Counted from the stretch's first letter, positions 47,401 through 58,842 are shown. The stretch: DNA of 64,000 nt from Phlegmacium glaucopus (GCA_015039465.1 MU130625.1:281871-345870); one strand, 5' to 3'. Notes: a model not told the origin generated them from the sequence alone. Translations and numbers: made by a program.

Positions 47401-49305
47401 GAACGAAAGGAGGGCGGGAGTCACAAGTCAATAGACGCAGACTTAAGCGCTGAACCAAACATTCCTAATGAGGAAAGTGTTCCGGAGACGGTCATGGCTA
47501 ATTCGGGCACGACTCTACTTGATATTATATCCACAAGTTCAGAAGGAATTAATCTGCAGGAAGAACTCCGTGGAAAGTATGATTTAGATCCGATCTTTCA
47601 GGCTATTCTGAAAAGACCGGGAGACTTCAGGAATTTTGAGGTTGACGACCATCTCATTTACCTCAGAGATGCTGACAAGCGATTACTCTGTATTCCAAAA
47701 ATATTAGTGCGAGGCAGAAGCGCCCGCGAGGTTGTGATATCAGAAGCACATTCAATGCTCGCCCACTTAGGAGCAAGCAAAACATTGGATTATCTAAGAG
47801 ACCATGTCTGGTGGAAGGACATGGTCTCCGATGTTAAAGCATTTTGTGAAACCTGCCATACTTGTAAAACTAGCAAGCCAAGTAACCAAAAGCCATACGG
47901 ACTACTCAACACGCTATCCACTCCAGGTTACCCATGGGAATCTATAGGAATGGATTTCGTGGGGCCTCTACCCGAGTCTGGAAACCGGGATGGAACATAT
48001 GACGCCATCACAGTAGTCATATGTTTATTCACGTCGATGGTTCACCTAATTCCAAGCCGTACTAACTACAATGCTTCACAGCTTGCGGAACTCATGTTTG
48101 AGCATATCTACAAGCTCCACGGACTACCTAAAAACATTATTAGTGATCGGGATGTTCTCTTTACCAGTGTCTTTTGGAGACATTTACATCATCTCATTGG
48201 TACTAAGCTGCGCATGTCCAGCGCTTACCACCCCCAATCGGACGGGTCAACCGAACGGGCAAACCGAACGGTAACTCAGATGCTACGACAATGTGTTCAT
48301 CCTAATCAGAAAGACTGGGTATCAAAATTACCAGCCATCGAATTTGCGATTAACTCAGCAAGGTCCGAAAGTACTGGCTATGCTCCGTTCTTCTTGAATT
48401 TCGGACTAGTGATGCCAAAGTTCAGTTCAGTTCAGTTCAGCAGCACTTTTTGCTGAACTGAGAACTGAACTGACTAAGTTTTTCCTGAACTGAACTGAAC
48501 TGTTAAAGAACTGGTTCGAACTGAACTGAACTGAAGAACTGTTATAAATTCTATATTTTACTTATTATTGGAAATTTTATGGTCCAAGGACCATCCTTAG
48601 GCCTTAGGCACTTAATTTCTACTCATGTATGATCTCAGGACCCCTTGAGAATATATAACACCACTGATTTGTATTTATGTTCCAAAATGGATAATGCTAA
48701 TATATAACATAATCACATCATATACCAAGTCTGGCCATTATCTCCTTGCTCAATCATTGTTTTACTCCCAAAAGGACTTCCAAATCATTTGTACATCACT
48801 AAAGAACTAATTTCCAGGAAACATAAATCAATATATAGGAATTTCTCATCCTTCCAGGACCTATCAGTTCAGCAGTTCAGTTCAGTTCGAACTGGATGAA
48901 CTGCCAATTCTCCAGATGCCTGAACTGAACTGAACTTTTCAGTTCAGTTCAGTTCAGTTCAGTCAGTTCAGGTTCAGTGAGTCAGTTCAGAACTGAACTT
49001 TGGCATCACTATTTCGGACACATGCCCCGATCGATGATCTGGACATCTGCATCACCTTCTGAGTTTCCCGCTATCCGGAACTTCGCGTTGCAAAAGAAGT
49101 TGGCATTAATGTCCGCTCACGACAGCGTACTAGCTGCCCGAGTCAAACAAACACGAGACGCTAACCGAAAACGACAACCAGCTCCTTTCAAGGATGGAGA
49201 CTTAGTCTATCTGTCTACTAAGAACATCTCCTTTCCCAAAGGGCTAGCTCGTAAGTTGATTCCCAAATTTATGGGACCTTACAGAATACTTCGGGACTTT
49301 TTAAA
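44314..49305 (+). CDS. pol: Gypsy polyprotein: protease, RT, RNase H, integrase; interrupted and 3'-truncated
   Basis: One frame stays open from 44314 to 48456. Aspartic protease motif LLDSGSLGDF is near residue 356. Reverse transcriptase has TVVDLRERNKNT, SALDLKSAYEQI and YLDDIVIYSD near 673. RNase H has TDGCSTG near 828, HEIEMLA and WLTDHKGL. Integrase has an HHCC-type finger (HSMLAHLGASK then CETCHTC) and DDE residues in GMDFVGP (D), ISDRDVLF (D) and STERANR (E, near 1312). A MITE at 48407-49011 interrupts the frame; coding resumes at 49020 with HMPRSMIWTSASP and reaches the tail KFMGPYRILRDF. The truncated protein would lack the integrase C-terminus and chromodomain. Confidence 0.92.
48407..49011. 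mobile_element. hAT-type MITE with AGTTC arrays, inside gypsy pol
   Basis: Perfect 19-bp terminal inverted repeats TAGTGATGCCAAAGTTCAG and an 8-bp target duplication TTTCGGAC (48399-48406 and 49012-49019) define a 605-bp element. Both subterminal zones consist of AGTTC/GAACT pentamers. TIR start, 8-bp duplication and lack of coding fit a non-autonomous hAT. Removing the element and one duplication restores the integrase frame. Confidence 0.95.
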
Positions 49306-49815
49306 TTCCTCTTTCACAGCGATGAACATAGTGTAGACACAAGTTTGCGCAAAATTTCAAGCCGTTTGAAGTATTCCTTCAGCTACTAAGTACACCCAAA
49401 ATAAGTTAAGATTTAGGTCTTTCAATTTAACATGGAATATTCAATATTCCCTCGGATCAATTTTCATGTATGCGATAATCATTTATCTTCTTTCCGTCAA
49501 GTTCTTAGTTATTTCTTGTTGAAAGCGAACTCTGAAATATTACTATAGTGCTCATCACTTTCATTGATGTAAGGTATAAAGTACTTAAAAGTATGAACAA
49601 TTATCAAACTTGAAGCTCAAAAGTTTCCGGGGTATAATTAATTGCGTCGCGCTAACTCCAACAGATATTCCGCACTTGCTGTCCGAAAATACAACAGACG
49701 TCGTACTACTTCATCTACGTTAGAAAAAAGAACGAAGTATCAACAAGGGTGGAAAGCTGACGATGGCGTTATTGACATACCATGAATGGAAGTGAAGTAC
49801 CTCATGAGCCATTTT
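49306..49815. repeat. 3' flank of SSP unit 5, cut by the inversion breakpoint
   Basis: Starting at about TTTCACAGCGATGAACATAG, this matches the flanks at 58240-58850 and 63540-64000 up to the SSP gene end. The left edge is the gypsy breakpoint. Confidence 0.75.
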
Positions 49816-49827
49816 TATTATTCAGTC

Positions 49828-50246
49828 CTAAGGAGGTACGGTACCACCAGCAGCCTTGATACCCGCATCCTTTGCGTTAGCGGGAAGAATGGTGCCCCCA
49901 ACCCAACCCAAGGCTTCGCCAGCATGATCAGAGACGTTATCCGTAACGCCCTGTGGGTTAGCACCAGCTGGCTGAGCCAATGTCTCACCTTGGGGGTGAA
50001 CACCATCAATATGATGAGAGCGATGAATTGTTGGAACAACATACCACCGGCAGCCATGATGGCTTCATCTTTTACGTTTTCGGGCAGAGTGGAGCCTGCA
50101 ACTGAACCGAGGGTCGTGCCAGCAGTTTCAGAGGCGTTATCCACAAGGTCCTGTGCATTATCACTGGCTGGGTGAGGCAATGCCATCACGCCTTGCAAGG
50201 CGAACACCATCAACGTGACCAGAGTGGTAAATTGCTGGAACAACAT
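49828..50246 (-). CDS. Small secreted protein SSP5, two-repeat form with frame-breaking internal segment
   Basis: Exon 1 (50246-50045) carries the signal peptide MLFQQFTTLVTLMVFALQG, then LPHPASDNAQDLVDNASETA and a block ending AIMAAGG. The internal signal copy (50044-49989) is 56 nt, one base shorter than in paralogues, so reading through it shifts the frame. The shifted frame is open for 142 residues but matches nothing in the family. Splicing GTATGT...CCCAAG restores exon 2 (49988-49828), with AQPAGANPQGVTDNVSDHAG and the family end AAGGTVPP; total 120 residues. TATA box at 50437-50444 and the 5' UTR intron are conserved. Function unknown. Confidence 0.7.
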
Positions 50247-50249
50247 GGT

Positions 50250-51497
50250 CTAAAGTGCAGACTGTCAAAGTTGAGCACTTATGAAAAAATGGTTAGGACA
50301 AAATGCATACCTCCGAGTAAATTCGTAAGCTGAAATGGGTGATCGATTATTATTCAAGAGTAAGAACGTGTTGAAGAACTTACAATAGTAGGACTTGGGG
50401 ATCCAAGCTGAGGAAACGAGTACTTTTCTGAGCGCGTTTTTATACTGGGATCGTAACCACAGTGAGGCAGGATGATTGGACAATATGGAAAATTCTGATC
50501 CGAGTAGTACACGTAAGAAGTGACTAGTAGTCCCAGAATTTCTCTACTAGTATCTCGGTTCACGATGGGTAGAAGCAAACTTGAGGGTCGGGACTGTAGA
50601 GATTTGACAGCAGCATTGAGACCCGGGATGAGTTGTGGTTTCTTGGGCATTGGTATTCCTGGGCATGGCGACGCAATACATCTCGTCGGGCAAATGAGGC
50701 CGAGATATCCTCAGCGGTTTCGAACTTCAGTCAATTCGAAGAAGAGATTCAATACTGTATCTGCCGAGGCAACTTACGTTCTTCACGTTATTCCTGTTGA
50801 GAGCAGAGTCTGAAGCTAATTTTGCCTCCGAGTTGTCGCTCTTAGGCTTCATCGCCTAATTGTAGTAGTATATATCTTGTCTCACAATTAATTCCGGTGA
50901 GAAGAAGACAAGACATAACGATTCTAGCCATATGCCAGAAGATTGGCGATAAGCTAAGAGTCTGTTTAGTACAATTTTTTTGTTCATTCTTTTTCTAATT
51001 CTCACATAAAGTCATACTACTAGCGATATGTATTCTGGTTCCATGACCGATGTCTGATGAAATTTAGTAAGGTAATCGACATTGTCGCCTCAGTGCTCAT
51101 GGAACATCGTAGTGGTATGACTTTGTGTGAGAATTAGAAAAAGGATGAAAAGAATTAGTACTCAACTACATTTTGGAATATCGTCAGCAATTCTAGTGTC
51201 CTACTCCAATGCCCGTTGATGATGAACGCTATGTAGGAACAGGATTTAGAGTGCCAAAAAGTGTGACGGCACGTGTGGGTGTGGACAACTCTCAGGCTTC
51301 AGAATCTAATTTCAACGGAATGCACAAGAACATAAGATATACTATTGAATCTCCTTCGAATTGACTGACGCTGAGGATATCTCAGCCTCTTGCCCCACGA
51401 GATAGATGTATTGCATTACCATGCCCCGGAATACCAGTGCCCAAGATATCACAACTCATCCCAGGCCTCAGTGCCGCTGTTAAAGCTCTGCAGTTCC
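50250..51497. repeat. SSP5 upstream palindrome, right arm truncated
   Basis: The left arm holds the SSP5 promoter. Inverted matches (GGGATGAG near 50620 against CTCATCCC near 51450, and AACAGCAG against CTGTTAAA-side sequence) give a centre near 51050. The right arm breaks at 51497, where the flank repeat with GGTACCCGGAATTCG starts, so the expected divergent gene is missing. Confidence 0.65.
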
Positions 51498-51590
51498 GTA
51501 TGGTACCCGGAATTCGAATATTCCCGATTTGAAGAGTTCAAGTCGCCTGCACCGAAGCCAAAGGCTGTCTGGTTTTATCATCAGATGATC

Positions 51591-52096
51591 CAAGGGGGTG
51601 TCGGGATCGAAATCCCGGACCACTACCTGGTTAGTTAGTCCTGGCTGGAGGCCCCTAATTTTTTTCTGAACCCTAAGTAGAGACTCAGAGGTCTCAAAAG
51701 ACAATTCCCAGACCTATTATTAATATTTGACTTGAGAAAAGTACCCTACATAGCTATAGAATACATATCACAATGTTGTACTGCACAAAATTCCCAAAAA
51801 TCCAATGATCAATGGAGTAATTGCTCTGTTATTATCTTCTATGACCATGGTCTGACTCACAATTTTGACCAGTATCACTTGCACTGCATTTTACTAGAGC
51901 AGCAGCCCTGAAAATGGATTTGCGACGCTTGCGAGGCATCTGGGCGAAGTTCAAACATGAGGAAAGCGCGAGGCAATGATGTCATATTTCCTAATATAGA
52001 TGTGTGCCTGATTACATAGTACAGTTAGTCTGCCCAAGTTGGCTGAAATAAAAAATCCGACACTAGGTTGGATTTTTTAATCCCAACACCCCCTTG
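51591..52096. mobile_element. hAT-type MITE, CAAGGGGG family, copy 1
   Basis: Ends are CAAGGGGGTGTCGGGAT on the left and ATCCCAACACCCCCTTG on the right, with an 8-bp target duplication AGATGATC (51583-51590 and 52097-52104). It is 506 bp long and has no ORF. It inserted into the SSP flank repeat. Confidence 0.92.
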
Positions 52097-52118
52097 AGAT
52101 GATCCTTTATTGGTGCAC

Positions 52119-52700
52119 TGTTACATTCCGTCACACGTTACTCCGGTCCGACTCCGACAGAGTTGTTTCCAGTAGTCCGTACTCCGTTCCAGTACTTTCC
52201 CTTGTCTCCAACTCTACTCCTCCTACGTCCAACTCCGAGACTTCTCCGTATCATTCCGACTCTTCCAACGATATCCCAAACACCTTACCACACCTTCGTC
52301 ATAACAACTATTCCTTTGTCATCACTTTCCCACTATCAGTCAGCACACCAGCCATGGATTATTCACCCAAGAATGCAGGACCTTTTCCGGGAGCAGAACG
52401 CAGCACTTATATTTATATTCTATATTTCGGTTGCAATTCCTTTTATATTTAAAGTACTCGAACTTGTATGTTTTCCCTCAGTTCGAATATCAACTTAGTT
52501 TCCTCCTCTTGTTTTTCCTCTAAGTCACTGAGGTCTTCCGACTTGTTACTTTCTTCTTCCGTTCCGAAATCAGGACACCTTAGGAGCTGGGCGGCACAGC
52601 ACACACGCTGAGGCCAACGTCCTTTCCGGGTTACTGTTCCGGTTCCGTTCCGTCCGTTCTGGAGTAACCCCGACGTGACTTCCTTGTTTTAAACTTAACA
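52119..52700 (+). mobile_element. Solo LTR, TCCGAC-rich family, copy 1
   Basis: A 582-bp sequence with TGTTACATTCC...CTTAACA ends and a 5-bp target duplication TGCAC (52114-52118 and 52701-52705). It contains a TATA-like stretch near 52410 and many TCCGAC/TCCGGT motifs. No internal retroelement sequence is present, so it is a solo LTR. Confidence 0.88.
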
Positions 52701-53296
52701 TGCACAGAGTGAACTGGGCTGGTGGTCAATCTGAATGGTTTTGAAGGGGACTGCAAGTAAACTAGGTTCAGCCTTCAGAGCCAGGGTAAGATAAGATGTA
52801 TTTTCTATAGCAGTGATGGTCCTTGGGACAAACATGAATATTGAGTCAAGATTTTATTCAAAAGGTTTTTTATATTTTTCACACTGATAAATATCAAATA
52901 AATATAGTATAGACACATGTTCACGCAAAATTTCGAGATTCCTTCGTCAACTACTAAGTACACCCAAAATAAGTTAAGATTTAGGCAAGGGGGCACCAAG
53001 TTAGGCAAGGGGGCACCAAGATTTGAAAAACTACACGGGGTGGATTTTTTTCTCTAAGGCCTTGCCAACCCCCCCCCCCTTCCCCAACCCATATCGGGTA
53101 TGTTTTCATCCAAATATGGTATGTTTTTCCCACATTTTTGGGCTCCGCTTACTTCTGACCTAGAACTTGAGCTGCCCAAGCCACAACATACATGGTCTAA
53201 GTTATTTTGAAGTCTTAACTTGCCTTTCACTGGACCATCAGTAGTCAAAAAACTTGGCCCAGCTGACCTAAATGGGGAACAACTAATCCATAGATC

Positions 53297-54444
53297 TGTT
53301 ACATTCCGTCACACGTTACTCCGGTCCAACTCCAACGGAGTTGTTTCCGGTAGTCCATACTCTGTTCCAGTACTTTCCCTTGTTGTTACATTCCGTCTTA
53401 CGTTACTCCGGTCCAGCTCCGTCGGAGCTGTCTCCGGTAGTCCGTACTCCTTTCCAGTACTCTCCCTTGTTTCCGGTTCTACTCCGCCTACGTCCGACTC
53501 CGAGACTTTTCCGTATCATTCCGACTCTTCCGACGTCTCTCCAAACCCATTACCACTCCTTCGCCACTACCACTATTCTTTGTCATCATCTTTCCCATCA
53601 TCAGTCAGCAAACCCGCCATGGATTATTCACCCAAGAATGCAGGACCTTTCCGGGAGCAGAACGCAGCACTTATATTTATATTCTATATTTCGGTTGCTA
53701 TTCCTTTTATTATTTAAGTACTCGAACTTGTATGTTTTCCCTCAGTTCGAATATCAACTTAGTTTCCCTCCTCTTGTTCTTCCTCTAAGTCACTGAGGTC
53801 TTCCGACTTGTTACTTTCCTCTTCCGTTCCGAAATCAGGACACCTTAGGAGCTGGGCGGCACAGCACACACGCTGAGGCCAACGTCCTTCCCGGGTTACT
53901 GTTCCGGTTCCGTTCCGGAGTAACTCCGACGTGACTTCTCCTTTTGTCTTAAACTTAACACTTGTCTCCGACTCTACTCCTCCTACGTCCGACTCTGAGA
54001 CTTCTCCGTATCATTCCGACTCTTCCGACGATATTCCAAACACCTTACCACACCTTCGTCATAACAACTATTCCTTTGTCATCACTTTCCCACTATCAGT
54101 CAGCACACCAGCCATGGATTATTCACCCAAGAATGCAGGACCTTTTCCGGGAGCAGAACGCAGCACTTATATTTATATTCTATATTTCGGTTGCAATTCC
54201 TTTTATATTTAAAGTACTCGAACTTGTATGTTTTCCCTTAGTTCGAATATCAACTTAGTTTCCTCCTCTTGTTCTTCCTCTAAGTCACTGAGGTCTTCCG
54301 ACTTGCTACTTTCTTCTTCCGTTCCAAAATCAGGACACCTTAGGAGCTGGGCGGCACAGCACACACGCTGAGGCCAACGTCCTTTCCGGGTTACTGTTCC
54401 GGAGTAACTCCGACGTGACTTCTCCTTTTGTCTTAAACTTAACA
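53297..54444 (+). mobile_element. Outer solo LTR, copy 2, interrupted by copy 3
   Basis: It has the same TGTTACATTCC...CTTAACA ends as 52119-52700. Target duplication is AGATC (53292-53296 and 54445-54449). It is split by a second LTR of the same family. Confidence 0.88.
53384..53960 (+). mobile_element. Inner solo LTR, copy 3, inserted into copy 2
   Basis: A 577-bp LTR with target duplication CTTGT (53379-53383 and 53961-53965), placed inside the older LTR at its CCCTTGT site. Nesting gives relative insertion order. Confidence 0.9.
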
Positions 54445-54463
54445 AGATCTGTCCAGGGACTGT

Positions 54464-54965
54464 CAAGGGGGTTTGGGAAATAAAAAAATATACCACAGGT
54501 CGAATTTTTTTTAAAGCACACTTCGGGCTGGACTACCTACCTATGTAATCAGGCACATGTCTATATATGGAAATATTACATCATCAGCGCAAGCACTTGC
54601 TCACCCATCCCATACCAGATGCTTTGCAAGCCTCACAAACCCAATCCCATGGTGCTATCTCCAATGATACACACTGGAGGATGATACTAGAAGATAAAGG
54701 TTAGTGACCAAAAGCTCGACAATTATGTTCTAAAAGGATTAATACCCATTGAGATTGAACATTTTGACCATTATCATTGTTTTTTGCACTGTCTGAGTAT
54801 TCTAAACATTTGTAGACCTTACAAGTTGCTTATAACTTGCCTTGAAGCTTGTCTAATGCCATTTTGAGGTCATTTTGACCAGGGTTCCAAAAATAATTTA
54901 AGCAGCCAATGGCCAGACTACCTAACCGACCCCTGGTCCGGGATTCCAATTCCCAAACCCCCTTG
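54464..54965. mobile_element. hAT-type MITE, CAAGGGGG family, copy 2
   Basis: Ends are CAAGGGGGTTTGGGAAT-like and ATTCCCAAACCCCCTTG with 8-bp target duplication GGGACTGT (54456-54463 and 54966-54973); 502 bp. Its reverse complement resembles the start of copy 1. Confidence 0.9.
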
Positions 54966-55858
54966 GGGACTGTATTTGTTGCACAGCAAACGAGTTGCTT
55001 ATATGCGCAGAGCTGGTCGTGGTTATCTTACTAGCTTACCTTTGTGTATGTAGAGTGTGCTACTAACTAGGTACTTAGATGTATATCCAAGTGAAGTATA
55101 TTAGCGGTGTATCTACTGCTTATATACTGTTTGTAGATGGTCTGTGCACACTATAAGCACAGCCCCTAGAAGCTACCTGGGGTAGCATGTGCGTGATAAG
55201 GATCGCACATGTGTGATGGCTATCACACGTTGGTCTGGTGGTACGGACATCTACACTATGAGTATCTACTTGTATCTAATCTAATCTAGTAGATAAGATA
55301 ACTACTCGTTTAACAGTATTATCATGTGCTACACCATTAGCAAGTACTTATATGCAATTTTTCAAAGTTTGACCCCCAAAAATTTTTTTTTTCTAAGCCT
55401 CCGGCAGCCCACCCCCCCCCCAACCTTGGGTCCCGGGTTTGATTCCCGGTGCCCCCTTGGATTTAGGTCTTTTTCAATTCAACATGGGATTTATTCTCTC
55501 GGACAATTTCATGTACTATCTGGTGATCCTTCACGTTCTTAGTTATTTCCTACTGAAGGTGAACGTTTGAACTCTCAAATACGTGTTCATTACTTTCGTT
55601 GACGTAAGGTATAAAGTACTTAGCAGTATGAACAATCAAACAATTATCGAGTCTTTCAAAGATTGAAAAATAGCAACAGTTTCCGGGGTATAATTAATTT
55701 TCGTCGCACTAACCCTAACAGATGTTCTGCACTTGCTGTCCGAAAATATATGTCGTACTACTTCCTCTACGAAAAAAAGAACGAATTGTAACAAGGGTGG
55801 AAAGCTGACGACGGCGTTATTGACATGCCAGGAAGTACCTCATGAGCCATTGTATCAT

Positions 55859-56341
55859 TCAGTCCAATGTGTCATCACCTTGCGGGGCGAACACAATCAA
55901 TGAGACAATAGCGATAAATTGTTGGAACAACATACCACCAGCACCCGTGATGACTTCATCTTTTACGTTGTCGGGAACAAGGGAGCCCCCAACTTTACCC
56001 AAGGTCGCACCAGCATTGTCAGAGAGGTTGTCCACAAGGTCCTGTGAGTCAGCATCAGCTGGGTTAACCAATGTGTCAGCACCTTGTGGGGCAAACACGA
56101 TCAATGAGACGATAGCGATAAATTGTTGGAACAACATACCACCAGCACCCGTGATGACTTCACCCTTTACGTCGTCAGGCGCAAAGGAGCCCGCAAATGA
56201 ACCAAGGGTCTTGCCAGCAGTTTCAGAGGTGTTATCCACAAGGTCCTGTGCGTGATCACTCGCTGGGTGAGGCAATGCCATTGCGCCTTGCAAGGTGAAC
56301 ACCATCAACGTAACTAGAGTGGTAAATTGCTGGAACAACAT
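55859..56341 (-). CDS. Small secreted protein SSP6, three internal signal-segment copies
   Basis: The start is ATG at 56341. Exon 1 (56341-56140) has MLFQQFTTLVTLMVFTLQG and repeat 1 (HPASDHAQDLVDNTSETAG to ITGAGG). Intron 1 (56139-56083) and intron 2 (55935-55879) are both 57-nt GTATGT...CAAG copies of the signal-peptide segment. Exon 2 (56082-55936) is repeat 2, ADADSQDLVDNLSDNAG to ITGAGG. Exon 3 (55878-55859) adds DDTLD; total 122 residues if both are spliced. The frame also stays open if both are retained, which would add two hydrophobic segments. So this copy alone does not prove splicing. TATA is at about 56534-56542. Confidence 0.65.
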   Translation of the reverse strand: MLFQQFTTLVTLMVFTLQGAMALPHPASDHAQDLVDNTSETAGKTLGSFAGSFAPDDVKGEVITGAGGMLFQQFIAIVSLIVFAPQGADTLVNPADADSQDLVDNLSDNAGATLGKVGGSLVPDNVKDEVITGAGGMLFQQFIAIVSLIVFAPQGDDTLD

Positions 56342-56369
56342 TATATATCTAGAGTGGAAGTTGAACACT

Positions 56370-58070
56370 TATGGACAAATGGTTAGGATAACTTGAAAAT
56401 GCACACCTTCGAGTAAATTCGTAAGCTGACTCGGAAATGGGTGATCAGTTATTGTTGAAAAGTAAGAATGTGATGGAGAATTTGCAATAGGACTTGGGGA
56501 TCAAGCTAAGGAAACGAGTGTTTTTCTAAGCCCTTTTTTATACTGAGATCATAACCATTAGTGAGACAGGATGATTGGATGATATGGAAAATTCTGAGTA
56601 AGAAACGACTAGTAGTCCCAAAACGTAGAAGCAGCTTGGGAGTTGGGACTGCAGAGATTTAAGAATGGCACTGAGGCCTGCCGGGATGAGTTGTGGTCTC
56701 TTGGGCATTGGCATTCCTGCGCATCGTGATACAATACATCTCGTCAAGCAAACGATACTGAGATATCCTCAGCGATTTCGAACCTTCAGTCAATTCAAAG
56801 GAGATTCAATGCTATATCCGCCGAGGCAACTTACGTCCTTGTTCTGTTGAAAGTAAAATCTGAAGCTAATTTAGCCTCCAAGTTGTCGCTCTTAGCTTCA
56901 CTGCCTAATTGTACTCCATATATCAATCTTGACCCACAATTAATTCTGATGATTTGATTGGTTTGGGAAGAAGTGGGGTCTGATTACAGGACATGACGAT
57001 TCTAGCCATGATGGATTGGCGACAAGCTAAAAGTCTGTTGAGTTCAATTCTTTTGTTCATCGATTTTCTAATTCTCACATGAATAGTGATATGTATTCTG
57101 GTTCCATGACCGATGTCTGATGGGATTTAGTAAGGTAGTTGACATTGTCACCTCAGTCCTCATGGAACATATCGTAGTAGAATTAGAAAAAGGATGAAAG
57201 GAATTTGTACTCAACGGACTCCGAGTCTGATTAGCTTGCTGCCAATACATTTTGGAATATCGACTGCAATTCTAGTGTCCTGTAAACAGAGTCCGATGCC
57301 GTTGATGATGAGCGCTATGTAGAAGAGGGAAATGTCACGCAGTGTGATAATTCCGGTGATTTGATTTGCTTAGGCGAAGAGTGGGTGCCAAAAAGTGTGC
57401 CGTGACGCCACGTGTGGGTCTAAAATTCAAGCAGGCTACATTAGCTGAAGAATTTCAACAGAATACAATAAGAACGTAAGATATAGTATTCAATCTCCTT
57501 GAAATTGACTGAAGTTCTAAATCGCTGAGGATATCTAAGTCTCATTAACCCGACGAGATGTATTGCATCACCATGGCCAGGAATATCTAGTGATGTTACG
57601 GCTCGGCTCGGCTCGGCTCGGCTCAGCTTAGGCTTGACACGGCTTGTAAAAACCCAGGCCCAAGCCGTAGGCCGAAACTTTGCACGGCTTGGGCTCGGCC
57701 TGGGCTCAGACCCAGGCCGTGCCTAAGCCGCGGCTCACGGCCTGAAAAATCTGAAGCCCAAGCCGTAGGCCGTCAAAGCTGTTGGTACGGCTTTCCCACG
57801 GCTCGTCTCGGCTCGACGGCTTGCGGCTTTGAAGCCGAGCCTTTCACATCACTAAGAATATCAATGCCCAAGAGACCACAACCATCCCAGGCCTCAGTGC
57901 CACTGTTAAATCTCTGCAGTCCCGACGAGTCCCGAGTCTGCTTCTGCACATTGTGAACTGAGTAGGCAAGTTTTGGGACTAATCACTTCTTACTACTCGT
58001 CTCACTGGTGTCTGACATCATTATTCATATACACGCATTTGGTTTGCTGGTTTCTATCACAGTATAAATG
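56370..58070. repeat. SSP6 upstream palindrome, right arm truncated
   Basis: The left arm holds the SSP6 promoter; the right arm ends at the TATA-like ACAGTATAAATG near 58070. The TATA elements pair around a centre near 57300. A MITE (57588-57854) lies in the right arm. The divergent gene expected beyond 58070 has been replaced by flank repeat. Confidence 0.65.
57588..57854. mobile_element. hAT-type MITE with GGCTC arrays
   Basis: Ends TAGTGATGT and ACATCACTA match the first nine-base pattern of the element at 48407 except the last base. Target duplication is GGAATATC on the left and AGAATATC on the right, 7 of 8 identical. The interior is made of CGGCTCGG and AAGCCGTAGGCC motifs, with strong self-complementarity. 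267 bp, no ORF. Confidence 0.85.
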
Positions 58071-58842
58071 TTCCCGAAAGATTTGAAAAGTTCAAGTCGC
58101 TGTCTAGTTTTATCATCAGATGATCGTTTGTCGGCTTGCGGAGTGAACTGGGCCGATTTTCCGTAGCGGTATATTGTACTGACGGTCCTTGGGACAAACA
58201 CGAATTTTAAGCCAAGATTTTATTCAAAAGACTGAATATTTTGCATACCGATGAATATAGTGTAAGCCTATATAGGCCAGTCACTCGGTTACAGCTTGTT
58301 GGAACTTGGAATATAGAATAAATATACTACTTGTTATCGGTCTTTGCCGTCATAATGAAAGGTATATGTACTAACATCAGTCTTGATGTAACAGACTTAG
58401 GAAATACTCTACGAAGTATGAAATATAAGAAAAAAGGGGTCCTTTCAATAGTGACCGTTTCAAAGTTCAGGAGTCTATTCTCTCGGATCAACAATCTTTC
58501 ATCTTCTTTCAAGTTCTTAGTTATTTCTTGCTGAACATGAACTCTCAAATACCACTATAATGTTCGTTACTTTCACTGATGTAAGGCGTAAAGTATTTAG
58601 TAGTATGAACAATTAAACGATTATTGATACTTTCAAAGATCAAGAAAGGTAGCAACAGTTTCCGGGGTATAATTAAATTTCCTCGCGCTAACTTGAACAG
58701 ATGTTCGGCACTATGACAGACCTTCCTTTACGCTGGAAAAAAGGAACGAGGTGTTAACAGGGGTGGAGAGCTGACGATGGCGTTATTAACATACCATGAA
58801 TGGAAGTGTGAAGTGCCTCATGAGCCATTTCATTATTAAGCC

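Larger units (their letters stand above)
41391..49305 (+). mobile_element. Ty3/gypsy chromovirus, 5' half (5' LTR, gag, most of pol)
   Basis: Order is 5' LTR, leader, Gag with zinc knuckle, then protease, reverse transcriptase, RNase H and integrase. A 605-bp MITE interrupts the integrase. The element ends abruptly near 49305, shortly after the GPYRILRDF block of the integrase tail. The missing chromodomain and 3' LTR are at 14215-12628 on the other strand. Target duplication CCATC lies at 41386-41390. Confidence 0.92.
52986..55459. mobile_element. Long hAT-type element, CAAGGGGGCACC ends, with nested insertions
   Basis: Ends are CAAGGGGGCACC and GGTGCCCCCTTG with 8-bp target duplication GATTTAGG (52978-52985 and 55460-55467); 2474 bp in total. 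The left end is duplicated in tandem (35 bp). Inside are two nested solo LTRs (53297-54444) and a further MITE (54464-54965). No transposase was seen. Confidence 0.85.

Noticed and set aside
49818..50246. 142-codon unspliced reading of SSP5
   Set aside because: Its C-terminal 60 residues match nothing in the paralogues, whereas the spliced model matches them throughout.
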